A stretch of 5,297 nt of DNA from an uncultured Opitutaceae bacterium (GCA_937902865.1 CALFNJ010000402.1:1-5297); one strand, 5' to 3'. Counted from the first letter of the stretch, positions 1 through 5,297 are shown. Translations and numbers: made by a program. Notes: a model not told the origin generated them from the letters alone.

Positions 1-2
1 GT

Positions 3-464
3 CCTCCGCTGGGCGGCGCGGGGCTTTTCTCCACGGCAGAGGATATCGTGAAGGTTTACCATATGCTGCTTCACACACATTAGACGAGCGTGAAGTTGGC
101 CCAAAATCCCGGAATGACCCTCAACCCTTTTGAAGTCGGCGAATTCAACGGCAAACGCATCGTCCGTCCGGAAACCATTGCCGAGATGACCCGCAAGCAG
201 ACCGGCGACCTCAAGGCGCGCGCCGGCATGCCGTGGGGACTGGCGTTCTGCGTGATCGAAGACCCGAAGGCGATGGAGGCCAATGCCATGCTTTCGCCGG
301 GTTCGTTTGGTCACGGTGGCGCGTTCGGCACCAACAGCTGGGCCGACCCCAAGACCGGCCTGATCTACATCCTGATGCTGCAGCGCGACAAGATGGGCAA
401 CCCGGACAACTCGCCCATGCACCGCGTCTTTCAGGAGACCGCGGTCGCGGCGCTGCGCAACTGA
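3..464 (+). pseudogene. Beta-lactamase family serine hydrolase, C-terminal part, interrupted by a stop-bearing insertion
   Basis: Reading frame 3 gives GGAGLFSTAEDIVKVYHMLL, a typical segment of class C beta-lactamase/penicillin-binding-protein-like hydrolases. It then meets a TAG at 81-83 and resumes in the same frame with GEFNGKRIVRPETIAEMTRK through to the stop at 462-464. The His-Gly-Gly box (codons 312-320, in SFGHGGAFGTNSW) corresponds to the third active-site motif (KTG-like) of this family. The catalytic Ser-x-x-Lys and Tyr motifs would lie upstream, outside the window. In intact relatives LL is followed within about three residues by G-E-x-N-G-K-R; here about 20 extra codons intervene. 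A GTG at 90 could open a 124-residue reading frame (90-464), but it has no clear ribosome-binding site and would lack the catalytic serine, so a working enzyme is unlikely. The family assignment is firm. The pseudogene call is an inference, because the N-terminal half cannot be seen. Confidence 0.75.
72..137. repeat. Short insertion of about 60-66 bp inside the serine hydrolase gene
   Basis: This segment separates MLL from GEFNGKR in the serine hydrolase and has no counterpart in the usual family pattern. It adds a whole number of codons but brings an in-frame TAG at 81-83. Near its left end are CTTCAC (69-74) and the reverse complement GTGAAG (90-95), a possible small stem with a 15-base loop. 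It is far too short to be an insertion sequence and contains no coding region of its own. A dispersed small repeat is the simplest explanation. The exact ends are uncertain by a few bases, because no target-site duplication can be identified. Confidence 0.5.
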
Positions 465-484
465 GCGCGCCAAGCTTCGCTCGG

Positions 485-577
485 AACGTCCAACGTTCAA
501 CGTTCAACACTCAACGTTCAATATTCCGAACTGCCGAACGTTGAACGTTGGATGTTGAGCGTTGGACGTTGAACGTT
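485..577. repeat. Heptamer-built palindrome, 42-bp arms
   Basis: The left arm (485-526) and right arm (536-577) are reverse complements at 35 of 42 positions, with a 9-base loop. All seven differences are transitions, and four would form G-U pairs in RNA read from the + strand. Each arm is itself a run of 7-bp units: CAACGTT, CAACGTT, CAACACT, CAACGTT, CAATATT on the left, and AACGTTG, AACGTTG, GATGTTG, AGCGTTG, GACGTTG, AACGTTG on the right. It begins about 20 bp after the stop of the serine hydrolase remnant and ends about 80 bp before the next start codon. It may stop transcription by forming a hairpin, but there is no following T-run, so that role is only possible. Confidence 0.9.
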
Positions 578-657
578 GAGTTCCCGGCCCCGCCTCCGCC
601 ATTCCGCCACCGACATCCGTGCAACAATCTTACACAGCAGGCGTCATCAAGAGTGAC

Positions 658-1536
658 ATGTCTCGTTCCTCCATCACCTTCGTCGCCTTCCTGCTCGGTC
701 TCGTCGCTCTGACTGCGTCCGCCCGCGCCGGCGCCGCGGATGCCGTGGCGGTGTCCTCGACCTCCACCGAGGAATACGCCCAGCAGAAGTTCGGCAAGGG
801 GGAGCCCAAGCCGGAGACGTACCTTTTCTTCCAGGGGAAATTCTTCGGCGGCGACGTGCGCGACCCGAACCTCGAGCACGCGCAGTTTCTCGATATCGCG
901 AAGACCCTCGCTGAAAATCTGGTCCGGCAGAAATATTATCCGACCAAGGACCAGAAGAACGCCGACCTGCTCATCGTCGTGCACTGGGGCGTCACCTCGA
1001 TCTACGAGAATCCCAACAAGCAGCTCGACGCCGAACGCCTCTACAGCGCCCAGACTGCCGACGCGGCGGCGCAGGAGGCCTCGCCTTCCCTCGACCACTC
1101 GGCGCTGAACCTCGAGCTCGCGATCGGCGACCTCGAGCGCGGCACGCAGGAAAATTCCGTCGCCTACAACGCGCGGCTCCTCGGCTTCCGCCGGCAGCTC
1201 GAAAACCAGGCGGGCCAGGTCATCGACATGAACTCCGGCATGACCCCGGAGGAGCTCAGCCTCCGCGAGCAGCTGAGCGAAGAGCGCTATTTCGTGATCC
1301 TCATGGCGTACGACTACCGGACGATGAAGAAGGACCAGAAGCCAAAGCTCCTGTGGTCGACCCGCTTCAGCATGCGTTCACCGGGCCACAGCTTCACCAA
1401 GGCGCTGCCCGACATGAGCAAGGTCGCCTCCGCCTACTTCGGCCAGGCCCTCGACACTCTGCGGCAGGAGACGCCCGGCGCCAAGGAGGGCAAGGTCGAG
1501 CTTGGCATCCCGCGCGTTGTCGGCGACGGGAAGTAA
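658..1536 (+). CDS. Secreted protein of unknown function, possibly DUF4136-like
   Basis: This gene encodes 292 residues from the ATG at 658. The N-terminus is a clear signal peptide: a short start with Arg3, a hydrophobic stretch (ITFVAFLLGLVALTASA) and small residues ending around ARA-GA, so the protein is probably exported to the periplasm. No cysteine follows the hydrophobic stretch, so it does not look like a lipoprotein. A GTG at 619 would add 13 residues in front of this signal peptide; the ATG at 658 fits better, although only a weak AAGAG (649-653) precedes it. The segment with LAENLVRQKYYPT followed by NADLLIVVHWG, and the later KPKLLWSTRFSM, recall the DUF4136 pattern (a variable C-terminal helix, then 'ADL-hydrophobic-V-hydrophobic', then 'LLW'). 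That resemblance is by eye only. The middle (roughly residues 110-200) is rich in Glu, Gln and Leu and is probably helical. No enzymatic motif is visible. It converges on the GH28 gene, with 112 bp between the stops. Confidence 0.85.
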   Translation: MSRSSITFVAFLLGLVALTASARAGAADAVAVSSTSTEEYAQQKFGKGEPKPETYLFFQGKFFGGDVRDPNLEHAQFLDIAKTLAENLVRQKYYPTKDQKNADLLIVVHWGVTSIYENPNKQLDAERLYSAQTADAAAQEASPSLDHSALNLELAIGDLERGTQENSVAYNARLLGFRRQLENQAGQVIDMNSGMTPEELSLREQLSEERYFVILMAYDYRTMKKDQKPKLLWSTRFSMRSPGHSFTKALPDMSKVASAYFGQALDTLRQETPGAKEGKVELGIPRVVGDGK

Positions 1537-1552
1537 TCCGATCCTCGGAAGG

Positions 1553-1631
1553 TCTCGCGCAGAGGCGCGGAAACGCAGAGATCGGAAACCGAAGGAGATC
1601 GAACTCTGCGTTTCTGCGCCTCTGCGCGAGA
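1553..1631. repeat. Long stem-loop between convergent genes (possible bidirectional terminator)
   Basis: The left arm 1553-1580 (beginning TCTCGCGCAGAGGCGC) and right arm 1604-1631 (ending GCGCCTCTGCGCGAGA) are reverse complements at 27 of 28 positions around a 23-base loop. The structure starts 16 bp after the stop of the secreted unknown and ends 17 bp before the stop codon of the GH28 gene on the other strand. It could therefore end transcription of both genes. Neither side has a strong T-run (only ATTT at 1634-1637 on the + side), so a classic intrinsic terminator is not shown. The wording (GCAGAGGCGC, AAACGCAGAG) resembles intergenic repeats of the 'cacagaggcacagag' type, and it may be a dispersed repeat. 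Confidence 0.85.
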
Positions 1632-1648
1632 CGATTTAGGGATTGGGC

Positions 1649-3070
1649 CTATTTGGCCTTCCCGGAGCGTTCCAGCTTCGGGGCCGTGACGCCTTCGCAA
1701 TGGTCCAGCGTCACCGGCGCGCCGCCGGGCGTGCGGACGACGACGTTCTTCATCGTCCAGTCCTTCGCGTGGCTGACCTTGCCCGCATTCGCCGCCTCGA
1801 TCGTGACGTTCTCCCACACCAGGCCGCGCATAGGTTTTTCCGGATAGGCCTCCACGTCGAAAGCGAGCGATTCCAGCACGTCAGGCGTGTGCATGAGCAC
1901 CGAGGAGGACGGCGCCGCGTCCGTCGGCACCCGCTCGGGCCGGGTCACGGTGATGTTCTTGAACGTGATGTTCTTGAACTCCGGGATGCCGCGCTCGGGC
2001 GGAGTCACCGGCTCAATCAGCTTTTTCCAGTGCGGCGGCACCTCGCCCGTCCAGCCCGCGGGCAGTTGGGAGTAGCTGTAGGCCGGCAGCCAGTTGAGCG
2101 TGAAGCGGAACGGACGCAGCACACCGAGCATCTCGATGTCGTGGATGGAAATGTTCTCCACCACGCCGCCGCGCGTGCGCGCCGACTTGAAGCTGAAGCC
2201 GATCCAGGTGCCGCGCGCCTTGAGGTTGAAGACTTCGACGTTGCGGATGCCGCCCGAGGTCTCGCTGCCGATCGTGAACAGGCCGTGGCCCGCGTGCACG
2301 ATGCAGTCGCGGATGACGATGTTTTCCGTCGGACGGTTCACCCGCAGGCCATCTGCGTCGCGTCCCGCCTTCAGGCAGATCGCGTCGTCGTTGCAGTCCA
2401 CGTCGCAGTTGCGCACCACCACGTCCGAGGACGAATCGATGTCGACCCCGTCAGAGCTCGGCCCGAGGTTCTCGCGGATGACGATGCCGTCGACCACGAT
2501 GTTCTGCGAGTAGCAGACGTGCACCGTCCAGAACGGCGAGCGCTTCAGCGTGAGCTTCTCGAGTGAGACGTTCTTCGACTTGAAAATGAGGACGATTCGC
2601 GGGCGCTTGCAGTCGTAGTCGACCGCCCAGCGCAGGCCCTTCGGCTCGTATTCCTTGAGCATGCCGCCGCGTTCGTCGGGGCCCCAGTATTTGTCCCACC
2701 AGAACTCACCCTGGCCGTTGATCGTGCCCTCGCCCGTGATCTTCACGTCGTGCTGCTCGTAGACATTGATGAGGGCGCTCGGCCAGCGCATCTCGATGCC
2801 GGCGACGCGCGAGTCGATTTCCGGATAGGCCGACTCGTCCTGCACGCCGATCAGGTCGACACCGCGGTCGACGCGCAGCTCCACGTGCGACTTGAGAAAG
2901 AGTCCACCCGTGAAATAGGCGCCGGGGGCGAACACCACCGCGCCGCCGCCAGCCGCGGCCGCCGCGTCGATCGCAGCCTGAATCGCCTGCGTGCAGGGCG
3001 CCTTGAGTCCGGGTTTGGCGCCAAAATCGCCGACCGGAAATTCACCGCGAGAAGAGGAAGCGTTTGCCAT
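1649..3070 (-). CDS. Glycoside hydrolase family 28 (polygalacturonase/rhamnogalacturonase type)
   Basis: This gene encodes 473 residues, a normal size for a bacterial GH28 enzyme, which hydrolyses galacturonic-acid linkages in pectin or rhamnogalacturonan. The N-terminus has the family entry pattern FPVGDFGAKPG (11-21), then QAAIDAA and GGAVVFAPGAYFTGGL. The right-handed beta-helix follows, with DVKITGEGTINGQGEFWW (108-125). The active-site blocks are GPSSDGVDIDSS (203-214, the NTD position), the Asp pair in CNDDAICLKAG (D228-D229), the GHG motif in HAGHGLFTIGSE (H262) and GFSFKSARTRGG (291-302, K295). Ser205 and Ser293 stand where classical fungal enzymes have Asn and Arg. The ATG at 3070 is preferred: an in-frame ATG at 3241 would add 57 residues translated from a palindromic repeat. 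No Shine-Dalgarno sequence is evident and no signal peptide is seen, so the product may work in the cytoplasm on imported oligomers. It is transcribed divergently from the PL11-type gene. Endo or exo action and exact substrate cannot be told from sequence. Confidence 0.93.
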   Translation of the reverse strand: MANASSSRGEFPVGDFGAKPGLKAPCTQAIQAAIDAAAAAGGGAVVFAPGAYFTGGLFLKSHVELRVDRGVDLIGVQDESAYPEIDSRVAGIEMRWPSALINVYEQHDVKITGEGTINGQGEFWWDKYWGPDERGGMLKEYEPKGLRWAVDYDCKRPRIVLIFKSKNVSLEKLTLKRSPFWTVHVCYSQNIVVDGIVIRENLGPSSDGVDIDSSSDVVVRNCDVDCNDDAICLKAGRDADGLRVNRPTENIVIRDCIVHAGHGLFTIGSETSGGIRNVEVFNLKARGTWIGFSFKSARTRGGVVENISIHDIEMLGVLRPFRFTLNWLPAYSYSQLPAGWTGEVPPHWKKLIEPVTPPERGIPEFKNITFKNITVTRPERVPTDAAPSSSVLMHTPDVLESLAFDVEAYPEKPMRGLVWENVTIEAANAGKVSHAKDWTMKNVVVRTPGGAPVTLDHCEGVTAPKLERSGKAK

Positions 3071-3143
3071 GGGAAAAGAAGGAGTGACCAGTGACCAAAG
3101 CGGAAGGCTCAAGCTCGGCAAGCCTGCTCGATCCTCGGAATCC

Positions 3144-3353
3144 CGGAATTTCACCACAGAGGCACAGAGACACCGAGGACGAGCATCCAACCTAGGGAAG
3201 CAGCCTCGGCATTGGCCGCAAAAAGGCACAGAACGGCGCAAAAATAATATTCGGAATCATCTCATACGTTTTTTGCGTTTTCTGCACTTTTTTGCGGCCA
3301 CCTCCGAGGTTCGGCTTTTCTCCGTGTCTCCGTGCCTCTGTGGCGAAATTCCG
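3144..3353. repeat. Nested palindromic repeat, about 210 bp
   Basis: The outer arms 3144-3177 (CGGAATTTCACCACAGAGGC...) and 3320-3353 (...GCCTCTGTGGCGAAATTCCG) are reverse complements at 31 of 34 positions. Inside them sits a second palindrome at 3214-3299. The bases between the outer and inner arms pair only in patches, for example CCTCGG at 3204-3209 with CCGAGG at 3304-3309. The outer arms belong in style to the 'ccacagaggcacagagacac' intergenic repeats found in many environmental bacteria. The element lies wholly between the two divergent starts. Its effect on transcription is unknown. Confidence 0.88.
3214..3299. repeat. Inner palindrome with A/T runs
   Basis: The left arm 3214-3244 begins GGCCGCAAAAAGG and the right arm 3269-3299 ends TTTTTTGCGGCC. 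The arms match well at the outer end (11 bases in a row) and again near the loop, with a one-base shift and several substitutions between. The loop (3245-3268) is AT-rich, unlike the GC-rich genes around it. The bases GCAAAAA and TTTTTGCG recur within each arm. It lies inside the larger palindrome, as if one repeat had been inserted into another or both grew together. Confidence 0.75.
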
Positions 3354-3362
3354 AAGATTGGT

Positions 3363-3375
3363 TTCGGTCACCGAA
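3363..3375. promoter_or_regulatory. Perfect 13-bp palindrome TTCGGTCACCGAA, candidate operator
   Basis: Two 6-bp arms flank a single central C, in the leader of the PL11-type gene. It starts 81 bp before the ATG and lies just outside the large palindromic repeat. An odd-centred palindrome of this size could bind a dimeric regulator of sugar use. Palindromes of this length also arise by chance in a window this size, so it is a weak candidate. Confidence 0.25.
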
Positions 3376-3423
3376 TTCATTGGAAAGCGCATTCCGCGCG
3401 GCGCTTGGATTGACCGGCTTTCC

Positions 3424-3433
3424 CGAGGGGAGA
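3424..3433 (+). promoter_or_regulatory. Purine-rich ribosome-binding site for the PL11-type gene
   Basis: GAGGGGAGAG lies 10 bp before the ATG at 3444. That start begins a clean signal peptide, so this site supports it. It is not a perfect AGGAGG. Confidence 0.5.
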
Positions 3434-3443
3434 GACTGCCGGC

Positions 3444-5297
3444 ATGAACCCCAAGCTACCCCTGGTTCTGTTCCTGGTTCTTTGCCTCGGCCGCCTCTCC
3501 GCCGCCGATTTTGTTTTGGTCAAGGGCGGCACGCTGCGCCCCGGCATCCGCCTCGATGATTTCGAGATGGCCGATCACCCGATCACGAACGCCGAGTACA
3601 AGGTCTTCGTCGACGACGCGAAATACCAGGCGCCGCCCTACTGGGAAAATGGTCGCATCCCCGCGGGCTTCGAGAATTACCCCGTCGTCTTCGTCAACCG
3701 CTACAGCGATGTCCGCGCCTACACCAACTGGCGGACCAAGAAGGAGGGCCGCGTCTATCGTCTGCCGACCGCGTCCGAGTTCGAATACGCCGCGCGCGCC
3801 GGCCGGACCGACGTCAAATATGTCTGGGGCAACGAGGCTCCCGCCGGACACGCCAACTTCTCCGAGAAGGGCGAGCGCGACATCAGCATCTGGCGCACGC
3901 GTCTGCAGCCGGTGAAGCGCTTCCCCGCCAATCCCTGGGGCATCTTCGACTTGGCCGGCAATGTCTGGCAGATGGTCGACTACTATCCCGACCAGACGCT
4001 CGGCGGTTTCGTCTTCCGCATCACCTCCGTGGATGACCGTGAGGGCTGGGCGATGGGCGGCTCGTGGGCCCGCACCGCGTACTACATGGAGCTGGGCAAC
4101 GCCGCCTATCAGCTGGAGGGCATCCGCCACGCCGACCTTGGCTTTCGCGTCGTGCGCGAGCCGGAGAACACGACGCATTTCCGCCGGCAGAACCGCCGCC
4201 TCGTCACCGCCTCTGCGGGCGATCGGAAGATTTTCCTCAGCTGGAATCTCCTGCCCGACGATCCGACGACCATCGGCTTCAACGTCTATCGCACGCAGTA
4301 CCGGCACGCCGCCGGCGAGAAGATCAATGGCGCACCGATCACCACCTCGACGAACTTCACCGACCCGAATCCACCGGAAGCGCGCCCCGTCCAACACACG
4401 CGCGGCGAGGGTCCCGACCAGCCGGATGGCGAACTGATGTGCTATTACCGCGTGCGCGCCGTCTATCCCGACGGGCACGAGGGTCCGCCCTCCGAGTGGG
4501 CCGGACGTGAGCCCGACGTAAAGAAGAGCGGACTGATCGCGACCTTCCAGCCGAACGTGAAAATCGGCGGCTTCACCGCGGCCTTCGGCGACATCGACGG
4601 CGACGGCGTGACCGACGCGGTCTTCCGGCTCGATAACGGCATCAACGAGCGCTCGGTCGATCCCGGCGTGCCCGTGGAGATCGAGGCGATCACGAGCTAC
4701 GGCAAGAGCATCTGGCGGCGCCCGCTCGTCTGGCACGCGCAGTGTTTCGGCAGCCACAACAACAGCCCCGTGCTCTGCTACGATCTCGACGGCGACGGCA
4801 AGGACGAGGTCATCTGCCGCGCGCAGGAAGGCGACCAGGTCTATCTCGCCGTACTCAACGGCATGACCGGCGAAACCCTGCGCAAGACGCCGTGGACGCC
4901 CATGGTGTCCGACTTTTCCCGCTCCTCCACCCGCATCGTGATGGGCATCGCCTACCTCGACGGCGTGCACCCCGCGATCATCACCCAGTCAGGTCTCTAC
5001 GAAAACGAGATCTTCACCGCCTACGACGGCCGCGACCTGAAGCAGCTCTGGCAATTCAAGAGCTTCGGCGAGACCAACGGCAGCGGCGCGCACTACATCG
5101 TCAACGCCGACGTCAACGGCGACGGCAGGGAAGAGGTGTTCGACGGCAGCACCTGCCTCAACAGCGACGGCACCGTGCGCTGGTCGATCTACGCCGGCCA
5201 CCCCGACGTCGTCTCCGTGAAGAAGATCATCCCCGGCCTGAAAGGTCGGCAGGTTTATTACGCCATCGAGGATAACACCAACGCCGGCGCCTACGTC
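3444..5297 (+). CDS. Exported SUMF1/FGE-type domain fused to a PL11 rhamnogalacturonan lyase (3' end outside window)
   Basis: 618 codons are open from the ATG at 3444 to the window edge with no stop. Residues 1-21 form a signal peptide (MNPKLPLVLFLVLCLGRLSAA, cleavage likely before Asp22), so the protein is probably exported. Residues 22-240 are a SUMF1/formylglycine-generating-enzyme-type fold: FVLVKGG, HPITNAEYKVFV, RVYRLPTASEFEYAARAG, YVWGNEAP, NPWGIFDLAGNVWQMVDY, MGGSWARTAYY and DLGFRVVRE. It contains no cysteine, so the paired active-site cysteines of true FGE are missing; a structural or binding role is likelier than sulfatase activation. From about residue 250 it matches family 11 polysaccharide lyases (YesW type): the beta-sandwich start RRLVTASAGDRKIFLSWN with IGFNVYR, then the propeller with Asp-rich calcium-type loops DIDGDG (383-388), DLDGDG (447-452) and DVNGDG (556-561), and HYIVNADVNGDGREEVFDGS (550-569) followed by GHPD and AIEDN. 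PL11 enzymes cleave the rhamnogalacturonan I backbone by beta-elimination. YesW has about 620 residues, so some 230-250 more may lie beyond the edge. A divergent GH28 gene supports a pectin role. Confidence 0.88.
   Translation, partial: MNPKLPLVLFLVLCLGRLSAADFVLVKGGTLRPGIRLDDFEMADHPITNAEYKVFVDDAKYQAPPYWENGRIPAGFENYPVVFVNRYSDVRAYTNWRTKKEGRVYRLPTASEFEYAARAGRTDVKYVWGNEAPAGHANFSEKGERDISIWRTRLQPVKRFPANPWGIFDLAGNVWQMVDYYPDQTLGGFVFRITSVDDREGWAMGGSWARTAYYMELGNAAYQLEGIRHADLGFRVVREPENTTHFRRQNRRLVTASAGDRKIFLSWNLLPDDPTTIGFNVYRTQYRHAAGEKINGAPITTSTNFTDPNPPEARPVQHTRGEGPDQPDGELMCYYRVRAVYPDGHEGPPSEWAGREPDVKKSGLIATFQPNVKIGGFTAAFGDIDGDGVTDAVFRLDNGINERSVDPGVPVEIEAITSYGKSIWRRPLVWHAQCFGSHNNSPVLCYDLDGDGKDEVICRAQEGDQVYLAVLNGMTGETLRKTPWTPMVSDFSRSSTRIVMGIAYLDGVHPAIITQSGLYENEIFTAYDGRDLKQLWQFKSFGETNGSGAHYIVNADVNGDGREEVFDGSTCLNSDGTVRWSIYAGHPDVVSVKKIIPGLKGRQVYYAIEDNTNAGAYV

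Larger units (their letters stand above)
3071..3443. other. Divergent intergenic region between GH28 and the PL11-type gene
   Basis: This 373-bp stretch contains no convincing gene and must hold the promoters of both pectin genes. From left to right it contains: the GH28 leader, with a tandem AGTGACC pair (3083-3096); the heptamer CTCGGAA at 3134-3140; a nested palindrome at 3144-3353; a 13-bp palindrome at 3363-3375; and the purine-rich GAGGGGAGAG (3424-3433) ahead of the ATG at 3444. Small open frames across it are translations of the palindrome. No confident -35/-10 pair could be assigned on either strand. Confidence 0.7.

Noticed and set aside
90..464. An intact small hydrolase gene starting at the GTG at 90
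   Set aside because: It would lack the catalytic Ser-x-x-Lys and Tyr motifs, has no clear ribosome-binding site, and its frame continues upstream into the same protein family across the TAG.
485..577. CRISPR array
   Set aside because: The units are 7 bp, contiguous and inverted about a centre, with no spacers.
511..1098. 195-codon open frame on the - strand ending in a repetitive Asn/Val/Gln/Arg peptide
   Set aside because: The repetitive part is only the translation of the heptamer palindrome and the rest is the shadow of the secreted protein gene.
1643..2566. 307-codon open frame on the + strand
   Set aside because: It is opposite the GH28 gene and rich in Arg, His, Val and Ala, with no recognisable motif; a shadow of the real gene.
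3071..3241. 57-residue N-terminal extension of the GH28 protein
   Set aside because: The extension is translated from the palindromic repeat and a tandem AGTGACC pair, has no signal-peptide character, and precedes the normal GH28 entry motif; the ATG at 3070 is the better start.
3144..3353. Insertion sequence or transposon ends
   Set aside because: The inverted repeats enclose no transposase frame and the element is only about 210 bp; a non-coding palindromic repeat fits better.
3444..4163. A working formylglycine-generating enzyme activating a nearby sulfatase
   Set aside because: There is no cysteine in the domain and no sulfatase gene in the window.
3456..4970. 504-codon open frame on the - strand
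   Set aside because: It lies entirely opposite the FGE/PL11 gene, whose frame shows clear family motifs throughout. The - strand product is a low-complexity Ala/Val/Asp/Arg-rich sequence typical of a shadow frame in GC-rich DNA.

Overview
The window reads as part of a GC-rich, polysaccharide-degrading bacterial chromosome. The likely source is the Verrucomicrobiota, in or near the Opitutaceae. This is inferred from three things: the pectin-degrading gene pair, the style of the proteins (a small secreted unknown and a formylglycine-enzyme-like fold joined to a lyase), and intergenic spaces filled by large imperfect palindromes. No rRNA or marker gene is present, so the placement is tentative.

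Layout. (1) 3-464, + strand: the C-terminal part of a beta-lactamase/serine hydrolase family gene. An extra segment of about 60-66 bp carries an in-frame TAG, so the gene is most likely a pseudogene; its 5' end is outside the window. (2) 465-657: an intergenic spacer dominated by a 93-bp palindrome built of 7-bp units (485-577). (3) 658-1536, + strand: a secreted protein of unknown function, perhaps DUF4136-like. (4) 1537-1648: a short spacer between convergent genes, mostly one long stem-loop (1553-1631). (5) 1649-3070, - strand: a glycoside hydrolase family 28 (polygalacturonase-type) enzyme with no visible signal peptide. (6) 3071-3443: a 373-bp divergent intergenic region holding a nested palindrome of about 210 bp (3144-3353) and, beyond it, the leader of the next gene with a 13-bp palindrome. 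(7) 3444-5297, + strand, running off the window: an exported protein with an N-terminal SUMF1/formylglycine-generating-enzyme-type domain followed by a polysaccharide lyase family 11 (rhamnogalacturonan lyase) region.

How the genes fit together. The GH28 and PL11-type genes are transcribed away from a shared control region. Both families act on pectin, the PL11 family on the rhamnogalacturonan I backbone and GH28 on galacturonan or rhamnogalacturonan. The natural reading is a small pectin-use locus in which the exported lyase opens the polymer and the GH28 enzyme trims the products, possibly in the cytoplasm. The flanking secreted unknown and the broken serine hydrolase have no evident link to pectin.

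The points most worth following are the FGE-like/PL11 fusion, whose FGE-like part has no cysteine; the stop-bearing insertion in the serine hydrolase; and the three intergenic palindromes, each directly preceded by the same heptamer CTCGGAA.
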